51,729 nt of DNA from Ruminococcaceae bacterium UBA1404 (lineage in GTDB: Bacteria; Bacillota; Clostridia; Oscillospirales; Ruminococcaceae), in NCBI GenBank assembly GCA_002305075.1, contig DBQC01000025.1, forward strand, positions 1 to 51,729, given 5' to 3'. This document shows, piece by piece, positions 35,015 to 43,697 of this stretch; the first letter of the stretch is position 1; every line of letters starts with the position of its first letter. The notes under the pieces are model-generated. The model was not told the DNA's origin. It did not search any database and worked only from the letters and a program-made list of their open reading frames with translations. A program made the position numbers and the translations under genes.

Positions 35015-35359
35015 ATGGACGCACTAAAAATCATTGCGCAGGACAGCCTTAAGACCGAAGTACCCGAAATCACCGTGGGCGACACGGTTCGGGTGGGTGT
35101 TCGCATCAAGGAAGGCGAAAAAGAGCGCATTCAGTACTTCGAGGGCACCATTATCGCCAAACAGCACGGCGGTGTGTCCGAGACCTTTACGGTTCGTCGT
35201 GTGGCCCATGGCGTTGGCGTAGAGCGGGTTTTCCCCGTTCATTCCCCCAATGTGGTCTCGGTCGAAGTGGTTCGCAAAGGCCGTGTGCGCCGGGCCAAGC
35301 TTTATTATCTGCGCAACCGCGTGGGCAAGGCCGCCAGAGTTAAGGCCGCCCGGGTATAA
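35015..35359 (+). CDS. rplS: 50S ribosomal protein L19
   Basis: A 114-residue ribosomal protein of the large subunit at the interface with 16S rRNA. Family signatures are VGDTVRVGVRIKEGEKERIQ, FEGTIIA, SETFTVRR, GVGVERVFPVHSP and the basic end RRAKLYYLR. The start at 35015 has AGGAGG 8 bases before it; a longer frame beginning at 34988 would run through that ribosome binding site and is rejected. It stands alone between its leader and a palindromic terminator, without the rimM/trmD genes often found beside it. Confidence 0.97.
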   Translation: MDALKIIAQDSLKTEVPEITVGDTVRVGVRIKEGEKERIQYFEGTIIAKQHGGVSETFTVRRVAHGVGVERVFPVHSPNVVSVEVVRKGRVRRAKLYYLRNRVGKAARVKAARV

Positions 35360-35373
35360 CAAAGCTTTAGCAC

Positions 35374-35403
35374 AAGGGGAGGCAAAATTTGCCTCCCCTT
35401 TGC
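35374..35403 (+). terminator. Terminator after rplS
   Basis: AAGGGGAGGCAAA (35374-35386) pairs perfectly with TTTGCCTCCCCTT (35388-35400), followed by TTTGC counting the stem end. Confidence 0.85.
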
Positions 35404-35443
35404 ATATGTTGTGCGCTTTTTGCGCCTTTTTATCGCATCGTGG

Positions 35444-35472
35444 TTGTTAGAGGGCCGGTTGTGTGGTAAAAT
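35444..35472 (+). promoter_or_regulatory. Promoter of the lepB-ylqF-rnhB operon
   Basis: TTGTTA (35444-35449) and TAAAAT (35467-35472) with a 17-base spacer, about 45 bases before the chosen start of lepB. Confidence 0.65.
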
Positions 35473-35516
35473 AACGGGTAATGTTTTGCGCCATTATATC
35501 AGCGAAAGGCGGTGCC

Positions 35517-36095
35517 TTGTTGGATATACAGGAGATGGATTCAAGCGCCCCCCAAAAAAACAGCCGATTTATAGAACTATACGAATGGGCCTCCTCGCTG
35601 GTGACAGCGGTGGTGGTCATGATTACCATATTCGCCTTTGGGGCCCGCACCACTCAGGTGTCAGGCATATCCATGCTGCCCACCCTTTCTCATGGAGATA
35701 TGCTGGTGATCAGCCGTGTGGGCATGGCCCCCGCTTACGGCGATGTGGTGGTTATCACCAAGCCTACCAGCGCCGAGGAGACCCTTATTAAGCGGGTTAT
35801 CGCCACCGAGGGTCAGACCGTGGATATCGACTTTGATGCCGGTATTGTCTATGTGGACGGACTCGCCTTAGATGAGCCTTATATCAATATGCCCACCACA
35901 CGCCAGCTCGACCTAGACTTTCCCCAAACCGTACCCAAAGGCTCGGTGTTTGTAATGGGGGACAACCGCAGCTATTCGCTGGACAGCCGCTCGTCCGGTG
36001 TGGGCATGATAGACACCCGCTACATCTTAGGCCGGGTGCTGTTTCGCTTTCTACCCACCGATCGGTTTGGCGCGGTGGGTAGCCCCGCCCAGTGA
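35517..36095 (+). CDS. lepB: Signal peptidase I
   Basis: A 192-residue type I signal peptidase. One membrane helix (about residues 20-40) anchors it, and the catalytic domain faces outside. The nucleophile Ser lies in SGISMLPT, the general-base Lys in LIKRVIATEG, and the conserved GDNRSYSLDSR follows. It removes signal peptides from exported proteins. The start is probably TTG 35517, with AAAGG 7 bases upstream. The frame is open 12 codons further, and the ATG at residue 7 directly abuts a GGAG, so the exact start is uncertain. It heads a run of tightly packed genes leading through ylqF and rnhB to thrC. Confidence 0.9.
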   Translation: MLDIQEMDSSAPQKNSRFIELYEWASSLVTAVVVMITIFAFGARTTQVSGISMLPTLSHGDMLVISRVGMAPAYGDVVVITKPTSAEETLIKRVIATEGQTVDIDFDAGIVYVDGLALDEPYINMPTTRQLDLDFPQTVPKGSVFVMGDNRSYSLDSRSSGVGMIDTRYILGRVLFRFLPTDRFGAVGSPAQ

Positions 36096-36109
36096 GGGAG
36101 GTCAGTATC

Positions 36110-36997
36110 ATGAAGGAACAAGCCCCACTAAATATTCAGTGGTTTCCCGGCCATATGGCCAAAACCCGTCGCCTCATGCGAGAAAGCATGGGGCTGGTGG
36201 ATTTGGTGGTGGAAATATTAGACGCACGCATACCCTATTCCAGCAAAAATCCCGAAATTCGCAAGATGGTGGGCCAAAAGCCTCGGCTTATTCTGCTTAA
36301 CAAGGCCGACCTTGCCGATCGGGAGACCACCCGCCGCTGGTGCGATTACTACCGTAAAGCCGGTGTGTCCGCTTTGGCGGTAGACTGCAAAAGCGGGCGG
36401 GGTCTGAATGGCTTTGCACCTGAAATACGCCAGGTGCTCTCTGAGCAAATTGCCCGCTTTGAGGCCCGCGGTATGCGGGGCCGCCCCTTGCGCCTTATGG
36501 TGGTGGGTATTCCCAATGTGGGCAAAAGTTCGCTGATTAACCGGCTGGCCGGCGGCCGCCGAGCCAAGGTGGAAGATCGCCCGGGGGTTACCAGGGGTCG
36601 GCAGTGGGTCGCCCTCAGCGATGGCCTCGAGCTCATGGATATGCCCGGCGTACTCTGGCCCAAATTCGACGACCCCATTGTGGCCGAAAACCTCGCCTTT
36701 ACCGGAGCCATCAAGGATGCAATTTTGGACACCGAGGCGCTGGCCGACCGGCTGGCAGGGCGCATAGCCCATGTGGCTCCGGCGCTGTTGGCCAACCGAT
36801 ACAAGCTCGCCGAAGCCCAGCTTTCTGACCGGCGCCCCATGGCGCTGCTCACATCCATAGGCCAAAACCGCGGCATGTTGCTGCCCGGTGGCGTGATTGA
36901 TACCGAGCGGGCGGCCATTATGCTGCTGGACGAGTACCGGGGCGGCAAAATTGGTGCGCTAAGTCTGGAACAACCGGGTGAGCGCCGTGGTGAATAG
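36110..36997 (+). CDS. ylqF: Ribosome biogenesis GTPase YlqF/RbgA
   Basis: A 295-residue circularly permuted GTPase that helps late assembly of the 50S subunit. The order is the family's: G4 LLNKADL comes first, then G1 GIPNVGKSS, then G3 DMPG. The N-terminus IQWFPGHMAK is characteristic. GGGAGG stands 8 bases before ATG 36110. It begins 14 bases after lepB and overlaps the next gene, as in the conserved lepB-ylqF-rnhB order of Firmicutes. Confidence 0.94.
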   Translation: MKEQAPLNIQWFPGHMAKTRRLMRESMGLVDLVVEILDARIPYSSKNPEIRKMVGQKPRLILLNKADLADRETTRRWCDYYRKAGVSALAVDCKSGRGLNGFAPEIRQVLSEQIARFEARGMRGRPLRLMVVGIPNVGKSSLINRLAGGRRAKVEDRPGVTRGRQWVALSDGLELMDMPGVLWPKFDDPIVAENLAFTGAIKDAILDTEALADRLAGRIAHVAPALLANRYKLAEAQLSDRRPMALLTSIGQNRGMLLPGGVIDTERAAIMLLDEYRGGKIGALSLEQPGERRGE

Positions 36998-37982
36998 CAC
37001 TCCTCAGCTGATGCGCTATGAGCACTACTTTATGGAGCAGGGCTACGCTGCAATCTGCGGCGTGGACGAGGCCGGGCGGGGTCCGCTGGCCGGGCCGGTG
37101 GTGGCGGCGGCCGTTATCTTTCCTAAGACACCCCCTAACGGCATCGCCGACTCCAAAAAGCTCTCGGAGAAAAAGCGCCTGCAACTGCTTCCGGTCATTA
37201 TGACCGAGGCTGAGGTAGGCATCGGCATCGCATCCGAGGCCGAAATAGACCAGCTCAATATCCTAAAAGCCACATTTTTAGCCATGCGGCGGGCGGTGGA
37301 GGCGCTGCCCAGGCAGCCCGACCTCGCCCTTGTAGATGGCAACGCCGACCCTCACCTCGGGCTTCCCACCCGGGCTATTGTGGGGGGAGACGCCAAGTCT
37401 GCCAGCATCGGGGCAGCCAGCATTGTGGCCAAATGCACCCGCGACCAGCTTATGCGGGAGGCCCACGAGCTCTACCCCCAATACAACTTTGCCCAGCACA
37501 AAGGCTACCCCACCAAGGCCCATTACGCCGCCATTGAGACTCATGGTCTTTGCCCCATACACCGCCGCAGCTTTTTTAAAAACAAAAAGAAAGGTTCCAA
37601 AGCGCCCGACAGCGGCCGACAGGGTGAGGATTTTGCCGCCCAGACCCTTATAGAGCAGGGCTACACCATCCTTGCTCGCAACTATCGGGGTGCGGGGGGT
37701 GAGATTGACCTCATTGCAACAAAGGATACGCATCTTTGCTTTGTGGAGGTTAAAACCCGGGCACTGGGCCACCTGGTTTCGCCGGGGCAGGCCGTGGATA
37801 CCAAAAAACAACAGCTTATAATCCAGGCAGCCGCCCATTATATACAGCAACACCCCAGCCATCTGCAACCCCGCTTTGACGCATTCCTCATATTGACCGA
37901 GCGTGCCTCCCGCTTTAAGGTGGCAGAGTATCAATATTTGAAAGGGGCTTTTGAAGCTTATGAAACCCATCGGCATGATTGA
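36978..37982 (+). CDS. rnhB: Fusion of ribonuclease HII and YraN-type nuclease-fold domain
   Basis: A 334-residue protein with two domains that are normally separate neighbouring genes. Residues about 25-205 are RNase HII, which removes ribonucleotides and RNA from DNA hybrids: GVDEAGRGPLAGP with Asp30 and Glu31, VDGN with Asp120 and GGDAKSASI with Asp138. After a short basic linker (KNKKKGSK), residues about 213-330 form a YraN/UPF0102 domain with GRQGED, GGEIDLIA and FVEVKTR, a restriction-nuclease-like fold with Asp244, Glu257 and Lys259. No stop or start separates them. The start is probably GTG 36978, inside ylqF, with GGAA 8 bases upstream; GTGs at 36987 and 36990 or ATG 37011 are alternatives. 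Confidence 0.9.
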   Translation: MSAVVNSTPQLMRYEHYFMEQGYAAICGVDEAGRGPLAGPVVAAAVIFPKTPPNGIADSKKLSEKKRLQLLPVIMTEAEVGIGIASEAEIDQLNILKATFLAMRRAVEALPRQPDLALVDGNADPHLGLPTRAIVGGDAKSASIGAASIVAKCTRDQLMREAHELYPQYNFAQHKGYPTKAHYAAIETHGLCPIHRRSFFKNKKKGSKAPDSGRQGEDFAAQTLIEQGYTILARNYRGAGGEIDLIATKDTHLCFVEVKTRALGHLVSPGQAVDTKKQQLIIQAAAHYIQQHPSHLQPRFDAFLILTERASRFKVAEYQYLKGAFEAYETHRHD

Positions 37983-38898
37983 TCTGCACTGCGACACCCT
38001 AATTAAGAACCCCACCCCAAAGGAGGGCCTTGGTTATAACGGCGCCCACCTCTCTCTGACCAAGATGCCCGTGGGCACCCGTTGGGCCCAGTTCTTTGCT
38101 ATATTTATTCGTGACCATTTGCGGGGCCCCGAGGCCGAGGCTTGGTTTGACAACTATGCCGACTATTTCGATGCCGAGATGCAGCGCTATTCCCATTTAG
38201 TGCGGCCCTGCCGCAGCTTTGCCGACATCGAGGCTGCTTTTGAGGAGGGCAAGTTCGCAGCGGTGCTGACGGTGGAGGGTGGCGCTGCCTTGGGCGGCCG
38301 TTTTGAGCAGTTAGCCCATCTCTACGATCGTGGCGTGCGGTCCATGACCCTCACTTGGAATGGTCCCAACGAGCTTTGCAGCGGCCACAACACCGACGAG
38401 GGCCTAAGCGACTTGGGCCGCCGGGTCATCACCGAGATGGAGCGTATCGGCATGATTATTGACACCTCCCACCTCAATGATCGGGGCTTTGACGAGCTCT
38501 GTGAACTGGCCGAGCGCCCCTTTATCGCCAGCCACTCCAACCTGCGCTCGATCTGCAACCACAAGCGCAACCTCACCGAGGAGCACTTTAAGGAGTTTGT
38601 GCGCCGGGGTGGTCTTGTGGGGCTAAACTATTACAAACCTTTTGTGGTGGAAGACAGCAACTTTAACACTTTTGAAGACTTGTTTCGCCATGTTTACCGT
38701 ATGCTTGAGCTGGGCGGCGAAAAGGTTATCTGCCTCGGTTCGGACTACGACGGTGCAGACATTCCCCCCATTCTCGACTCGGTGGAAAAGTCTCTGCTAA
38801 TCAAAGAGAACTTTGTTAAGCTAGGTCTTTCTGAAGAGGTGGCCGACGACATTATGTTCGGCAATGCCTACAATTTTTTCAGCCGGCATCTTAAATAG
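37960..38898 (+). CDS. Membrane dipeptidase family (M19) metallopeptidase
   Basis: A 312-residue amidohydrolase-fold dipeptidase of the renal dipeptidase family. Metal-binding and active-site motifs are IDLHCDTL at the N-terminus, TVEGG, DTSHLN, SHSN and GSDYDG. There is no signal peptide, so it works in the cytoplasm and probably cleaves dipeptides, perhaps with D-residues from cell-wall turnover. ATG 37960 is chosen; a TTG three codons earlier is closer to the AAAGGGG site and could be used instead. It overlaps the end of the rnhB fusion gene, so it belongs to the same operon. Confidence 0.9.
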   Translation: MKPIGMIDLHCDTLIKNPTPKEGLGYNGAHLSLTKMPVGTRWAQFFAIFIRDHLRGPEAEAWFDNYADYFDAEMQRYSHLVRPCRSFADIEAAFEEGKFAAVLTVEGGAALGGRFEQLAHLYDRGVRSMTLTWNGPNELCSGHNTDEGLSDLGRRVITEMERIGMIIDTSHLNDRGFDELCELAERPFIASHSNLRSICNHKRNLTEEHFKEFVRRGGLVGLNYYKPFVVEDSNFNTFEDLFRHVYRMLELGGEKVICLGSDYDGADIPPILDSVEKSLLIKENFVKLGLSEEVADDIMFGNAYNFFSRHLK

Positions 38899-38915
38899 CC
38901 GCAGGAGGTAAGGGC

Positions 38916-40400
38916 ATGAATTATATCAGCACCCGAAACGCCGCCCGTTCTGTAGGGGCTTCTCAGGCCATTTTGCAGGGCATTTCGGAGGAGGGCGGAC
39001 TCTTTGTGCCCGAGAGGCTGCCCCGTCTTACCCCCGAGGAGCTTGTCGCCCTCGGGCATATGGACTACATCGGGCGGGCAGAGACCATTCTCTCGCACTT
39101 TCTCACCGATTTTACCCCCGCTCAGCGCACATCGGCCATAAGGGCGGCCTATGAAAACAACTTTGAGGGCGGACATCCCGCCGCCCTCAAAAAGCTGCCT
39201 AGCGGCCGCTATGTACTCGAGCTGTTTAGAGGACCCACCTGCGCTTTTAAAGATATGGCGCTCCAGCTTCTGCCCGGTCTGATGGCCCATGCCGCCGACA
39301 ATGTGGGTCGGGGAGGGGAGACTCTCATCCTGACCGCCACCTCGGGGGACACAGGTAAAGCTGCTCTTGAGGGCTTTAAAAATGCTCCGGGCATCAAAAT
39401 TATGGTGTTTTACCCCGCCGAGGGTGTAAGTCCCATGCAAAAGCTGCAAATGGCCACCCAAGAGGGAGACAATGTGGCGGTGTGTGCGGTTCGGGGCAAC
39501 TTCGACAACACCCAAACCGGCGTTAAAGCCATATTCACCGACCCGGTGCTCAAGGCGACTCTATCAGCCCGAAACATCTTTTTCTCCAGCGCCAACTCCA
39601 TCAACTGGGGGCGGCTGTTGCCCCAAATTGTCTACTACTTTAGCGCCTATGCCGACCTGCTGTCCGGCGGCGACATTCAGCCGGGCGAGGTGGTCAATTT
39701 TGCTGTGCCCACCGGCAACTTTGGCAACATCTTAGCCGCCTACTACGCCAAGGGTATGGGTCTGCCTTTGGGGCGGCTTATCTGTGCCTCTAATCAGAAC
39801 GATGTGCTGGCCGAATTCATCGCCACCGGAATCTACAACGCCCGCCGACCTTTTCATTTAACCTTGTCGCCCTCTATGGATATTCTCATATCCTCTAACC
39901 TTGAGCGGCTGCTGTTTCATCTATTAAAGCAGGACGACCGCGCACTGTCGGCCTTGATGGACGACCTTAAAACCGATGGAGCTTATCAGGTGAGCGATGA
40001 GGTGTTGGCGGCGCTGCAAGCCGACTTCTTTGGCGGTAGCTGCGACGACCAGCGCACCACGGCCACCATCAAAGCGATCTTCGAGCGGGAGGGCTATCTC
40101 TTAGATCCTCACACCGCCGTGGCTATGGCGGTGACCGACGACTATCTGGCCCGGACCGGCGATACCGCCAAAACCGTGGTGGTAGCCACCGCCAGCCCCT
40201 ATAAATTTGCTGAGGCTGTAACCGAGGCCCTTACCGGCCGTCGGGAGACCGACGCCTTTTTGGCCACCGAGCAGCTTGCCGCGCTTACTGGCCTGCCGGT
40301 GCCTGCGCCACTAGCGGGGTTGCGCAGTAAAGCTGTGCGCTTTACAGATGTGGTGGACAAAGCCGACATGGCATCGGCGGTGCTGCGCTTTATAGAGTAA
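38916..40400 (+). CDS. thrC: Threonine synthase
   Basis: A 494-residue PLP enzyme that converts O-phosphohomoserine to threonine. It begins with MNYISTRN and contains GGLFVPE, the PLP Lys in PTCAFKDMALQ, ATSGDTGKAA and SSANSINWGR. It is the longer, E. coli/plant-independent type II form common in Clostridia. AGGAGG stands 8 bases before the ATG, and the gap to the dipeptidase gene is 17 bases, so it is the last gene of the operon. No T-box or other leader fits in that gap. Confidence 0.95.
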   Translation: MNYISTRNAARSVGASQAILQGISEEGGLFVPERLPRLTPEELVALGHMDYIGRAETILSHFLTDFTPAQRTSAIRAAYENNFEGGHPAALKKLPSGRYVLELFRGPTCAFKDMALQLLPGLMAHAADNVGRGGETLILTATSGDTGKAALEGFKNAPGIKIMVFYPAEGVSPMQKLQMATQEGDNVAVCAVRGNFDNTQTGVKAIFTDPVLKATLSARNIFFSSANSINWGRLLPQIVYYFSAYADLLSGGDIQPGEVVNFAVPTGNFGNILAAYYAKGMGLPLGRLICASNQNDVLAEFIATGIYNARRPFHLTLSPSMDILISSNLERLLFHLLKQDDRALSALMDDLKTDGAYQVSDEVLAALQADFFGGSCDDQRTTATIKAIFEREGYLLDPHTAVAMAVTDDYLARTGDTAKTVVVATASPYKFAEAVTEALTGRRETDAFLATEQLAALTGLPVPAPLAGLRSKAVRFTDVVDKADMASAVLRFIE

Positions 40401-40403
40401 AGG

Positions 40404-40440
40404 AAAACGGCCCATGGAGGTTGCCCCCACGGGTCGTTTT
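40404..40440. terminator. Bidirectional terminator between thrC and the DUF1540 gene
   Basis: AAAACGGCCC (40404-40413) pairs with GGGTCGTTTT (40431-40440) with one G-T pair. A and T tracts sit on the outer ends, serving the convergent genes. Confidence 0.8.
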
Positions 40441-40450
40441 GCAAGCGTGG

Positions 40451-40636
40451 TTACTGCGGCTTAAAGGTGTCACAAACCGTGTCGGCGCTGCTGGCCGCAA
40501 ACTGAGGTCCCACCTTGATGCTCTTTGCGGTGCACAGCTTTTTGTCGGCGTTGTAAACGCAGTTGGTCACCTCGCAGTATACGCCGTTCAGCACGCCAGA
40601 CGACTGGTTACCTTGGTTGATAGGATTCATATTCAT
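40451..40636 (-). CDS. Small DUF1540 protein
   Basis: A 61-residue cysteine-containing protein with the DUF1540 pattern: VYCEVTNCVYN, then CTAKSIKVG, and a closing TVCDTF. The four cysteines probably bind a metal. Family members are common in spore-formers and some appear in spores; their role is unknown. AGGAGG stands 8 bases before the ATG. It lies alone between convergent thrC and the divergent phosphoesterase. Confidence 0.9.
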   Translation of the reverse strand: MNMNPINQGNQSSGVLNGVYCEVTNCVYNADKKLCTAKSIKVGPQFAASSADTVCDTFKPQ

Positions 40637-40735
40637 AGCTTATCCCTCCTTTCAGCTTGAGTATTCCCCCAATGCGGGGCAAAATGCGAGGGTATAGCGG
40701 GTGGATGTTATAAAATGAAGAAAGGTGGTTTGCCT

Positions 40736-41425
40736 TTGGCTGTATACACCATCGGAGATTTACACCTCTCCCTCGGCGGGAATAAGTCGATGGAGAGCTT
40801 TGCCGGCTGGCAGGACTATGTAAGCCGTATTGAGCGCAACTGGCGCGCCACCGTGGCTCCCGAGGATACCGTGGTGTTATTGGGCGACACCTCTTGGGCT
40901 GTAAAGCCTCAGGAACTGGAGCCCGACCTGCGCTTTATCGAGAGTCTGCCTGGTCAGAAGGTGCTCATAAAGGGCAACCACGACTACTGGTGGAGCACCC
41001 GTTCCAAAATGGAGGCCATGTTTGCCGAACTTGGTTTTACATCGATACACATAATGCACAACAGCTGCTACCCCATAGGCGACATGGCGGTTTGTGGTAC
41101 TCGGGGCTGGATGATCGAGGAGCAAACCCCCCACGACCGCAAGTTGAGCAACCGGGAAGCCGGGCGGCTGGAGGCTTCACTGCAAGAGGCGGTCCGGCTG
41201 GGCAAACGCCCAGTGGCTTTTTTGCACTATCCGCCCATCTTTTTAGAGCAGATGTCCGGCAATATCATCGACCTTCTCATCAAATATAAAGTGCAGCGCT
41301 GTTATTATGCCCATCTCCACGCCACTGCCTGTCAGATGGCTTTTAGGGGAGAATATATGGGTATCAATTTTCAGCTGGTATCGGCCGATTGCTTAAACTT
41401 TGCACTCAAGCTTGTCGAGTGCTAA
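40736..41425 (+). CDS. Metallophosphoesterase
   Basis: A 229-residue calcineurin-like phosphoesterase. The two-metal site shows GDLHLS near the N-terminus, LLGDTSW, GNHDYWW, and a final YAHLHA replacing the usual GHxH pattern. Substrate unknown. The start is taken as TTG 40736, giving the usual family beginning with the first beta strand; AAAGGTGG lies 7 bases before it. An ATG seven codons upstream has no ribosome binding site. Confidence 0.88.
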   Translation: MAVYTIGDLHLSLGGNKSMESFAGWQDYVSRIERNWRATVAPEDTVVLLGDTSWAVKPQELEPDLRFIESLPGQKVLIKGNHDYWWSTRSKMEAMFAELGFTSIHIMHNSCYPIGDMAVCGTRGWMIEEQTPHDRKLSNREAGRLEASLQEAVRLGKRPVAFLHYPPIFLEQMSGNIIDLLIKYKVQRCYYAHLHATACQMAFRGEYMGINFQLVSADCLNFALKLVEC

Positions 41426-41472
41426 TTATTAAGAATCCGTTCATACTTTATATAGCTTTTTATGCTGGACTA

Positions 41473-41481
41473 TGTTATACT
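41473..41481 (+). promoter_or_regulatory. Extended -10 promoter of tig
   Basis: TGTTATACT forms an extended -10 element (TATACT at 41476-41481), 44 bases before the start codon. No CtsR or CIRCE operator is seen in the region. Confidence 0.6.
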
Positions 41482-41525
41482 TTCATAATAGATTAACCTA
41501 TAATTGGATTCAGGAGGAGTAGCCA

Positions 41526-43019
41526 ATGGCTCTTATTTCGTCGAAAGTCGCAGAGGATAAACGCGTAGAACTTGAAATCTCGGTGGGAGAAGAAACCTTT
41601 GCCCCCGCTGTGGAGCGCAACTTAAGAAAACGGTCGGCCCAGATTACGCTGCCCGGCTTTAGAAAGGGCAAAGCCCCCCGCAACCTGATTGTTCAGTCCT
41701 ACGGCATGGGCGTATTCATTGAGGACGCTGTTAACGAGCTCTATCCCACCGCCTATAACGAGGCGGTTTTAGAGGCCAACATCGAGCCGGTGGAGGCCGC
41801 CGATATAGAAATTCTCTCTGTGGACGATAAGGGCTTTACCTTTAAGGCCACGGTGGCCGTTAAGCCCGAGGCCGAGCTGGGCCAGTATAAGGGCCTGGAG
41901 GTTACTCGTATTTTGGTGCCGGTGGACGAGAGCCGCATCGACGAGCAACTCAGCGCCACCCGCGAGCGCAATGCCCGCATGGTAACGGTGACCGATCGCC
42001 CCGCCAAGGAGGGGGACACCGCCATCATCGACTTTGAAGGCTTTGTGGACGATGTGCCCTTTGAGGGCGGCAAGGGCGAGAACTATCCCCTCGTTCTAGG
42101 TTCGGGCACCTTTATCCCCGGCTTTGAAGAGCAGATTGTGGGCAAAGAGATCGAGCAGCCCTTCGATGTCAATGTGACCTTCCCCGAGGCCTATGGCGTT
42201 CCTGAGCTAAATGGCAAACCTGCTGTGTTCAAGGTGGTTATCCACGAGCTTAAAGAGAAACAGCTCCCCGAGCTGGACGATGAATTTGCCAAGGATGTCA
42301 GCGAATTTGACACTTTGGCCGAATACCGGGCCGACATCAGGGCGAAACTGGAGGAGACCGCCAAGCAAAATGCCGACATCACGGTGGAAAATGAGCTGAT
42401 GAAGTCGGTGGTGGCCAATATGAAGGTGGATCTGCCGCAGGCCATGATAGAAAACCGTATCGATGATTTGGTGCGGGACTTTGAGCATCGCCTGCGTATG
42501 CAGGGCCTTAACATGGAGCAGTTCCTCCAGTATACCGGCGAGGGTGTTGAGGGCTTTAGGTCGACCTTTGCCCCTCAGGCTGAGCAGCAGGTGCTGGTGC
42601 GGCTGGCGCTGGAGGCCATTGTTAAGGCCGAGGGCATTACACCCACTGAAGAGCAGCTTGAGGCTGAGTACACCCGGCTGTCCGAGCTTCATGGCATCGA
42701 AGTAAGCCGCATCAAGGAAATGGTGCCTCCTGCCGACATGACCTTGGACCTTGCCTGCAACATGGCTATCGATGTGGTTAAATCCCATGCGGTCATTACC
42801 GAGAGCACCGGCGAGAGCGCCGAGGACGATGCTGACGAAGCCACCGACACTGCCGACGAGTCCAAGAAAAAAACCAAAAAAACAACCAAAAAGGAAGCCG
42901 AGGAGGCCGAGGAAAAGCCTGCGCCCAAAAAGCGCACGGCTAAACCTAAGGCTAAAGCCAAGGAGAGCGACGAGGCCAAGGAAAGCGCAGAGGCGAAGGA
43001 GACGCCCGAGGCCGAGTAA
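41526..43019 (+). CDS. tig: Trigger factor with long charged C-terminal tail
   Basis: A 497-residue ribosome-bound chaperone and peptidyl-prolyl isomerase. The ribosome-binding loop GFRKGKAP lies near residue 45. An FKBP-like domain follows (about 150-240, with GDTAIIDFEGF), then the chaperone arms. The usual protein ends near residue 425-430; here a tail of about 72 residues (426-497) follows, made almost only of Lys, Glu, Ala, Asp, Thr and Ser. AGGAGG stands before the ATG. It is upstream of clpP and clpX, the classical arrangement joining folding and degradation. Confidence 0.95.
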   Translation: MALISSKVAEDKRVELEISVGEETFAPAVERNLRKRSAQITLPGFRKGKAPRNLIVQSYGMGVFIEDAVNELYPTAYNEAVLEANIEPVEAADIEILSVDDKGFTFKATVAVKPEAELGQYKGLEVTRILVPVDESRIDEQLSATRERNARMVTVTDRPAKEGDTAIIDFEGFVDDVPFEGGKGENYPLVLGSGTFIPGFEEQIVGKEIEQPFDVNVTFPEAYGVPELNGKPAVFKVVIHELKEKQLPELDDEFAKDVSEFDTLAEYRADIRAKLEETAKQNADITVENELMKSVVANMKVDLPQAMIENRIDDLVRDFEHRLRMQGLNMEQFLQYTGEGVEGFRSTFAPQAEQQVLVRLALEAIVKAEGITPTEEQLEAEYTRLSELHGIEVSRIKEMVPPADMTLDLACNMAIDVVKSHAVITESTGESAEDDADEATDTADESKKKTKKTTKKEAEEAEEKPAPKKRTAKPKAKAKESDEAKESAEAKETPEAE

Positions 43020-43063
43020 TGCCATCCTCACCGGCTCCCCTCTATGAAAGGAGTTATTCGGTT

Positions 43064-43645
43064 ATGAGTTTAGTTCCCATGGTCATCGAGCAAACAAACA
43101 GGGGCGAGCGCTCCTATGATATATTTTCTCGCCTGCTTAACGACCGAATTATCATGCTTCAGGAGCAAGTTACCGATGTAACCGCCAGTCTGGTGGTTGC
43201 CCAGCTGCTCTATCTGGAGGGGCAGGACCCCGATAAAGACATTCAGCTGTATATCAATTCCCCCGGCGGGTCGGTCACGGCCGGCATGGCCATTTACGAC
43301 ACCATGCAGTATATCTCCTGCGATGTATCGACCATCTGCGTGGGTCTGGCAGCCTCCATGGGTGCCTTTTTGCTGGCGGCGGGCACCAAGGGCAAGCGTC
43401 TTATCCTGCCCAACGCAGAGGTGATGATTCATCAGCCCTCGGGTGGCAGCCGCGGCTCGGCCTCGGACATGAAAATTCAGGCCGACTGGATTATCAAAAC
43501 CCGCGACAAGCTCAACCGCATTCTGGCTGAGAAGACCGGTCAGCCCATCGAAATCATCGCGCGGGACACCGACCGGGACTACTTTATGTCGGCGCAGGAG
43601 GCCCAGGCCTATGGCCTTGTGGACAAGGTAATTGAAAAGCGGTAA
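43064..43645 (+). CDS. clpP: ATP-dependent Clp protease proteolytic subunit
   Basis: A 193-residue serine protease that forms the two-ring chamber of the Clp protease. The catalytic triad is visible: Ser in GLAASMGA, His in MIHQPSGG and Asp in RDTDRDYFM. AAAGGAG stands 11 bases before ATG 43064, which begins the expected SLVPMVIEQ. The frame open to 43019 lacks a binding site. Spacing of 44 bases to tig and 52 to clpX suggests one operon. Confidence 0.97.
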   Translation: MSLVPMVIEQTNRGERSYDIFSRLLNDRIIMLQEQVTDVTASLVVAQLLYLEGQDPDKDIQLYINSPGGSVTAGMAIYDTMQYISCDVSTICVGLAASMGAFLLAAGTKGKRLILPNAEVMIHQPSGGSRGSASDMKIQADWIIKTRDKLNRILAEKTGQPIEIIARDTDRDYFMSAQEAQAYGLVDKVIEKR

Positions 43646-43697
43646 CCCATCATGCGGCGCCCCTATCCGCGAGAACCATTAAGAGGATTATGATACT

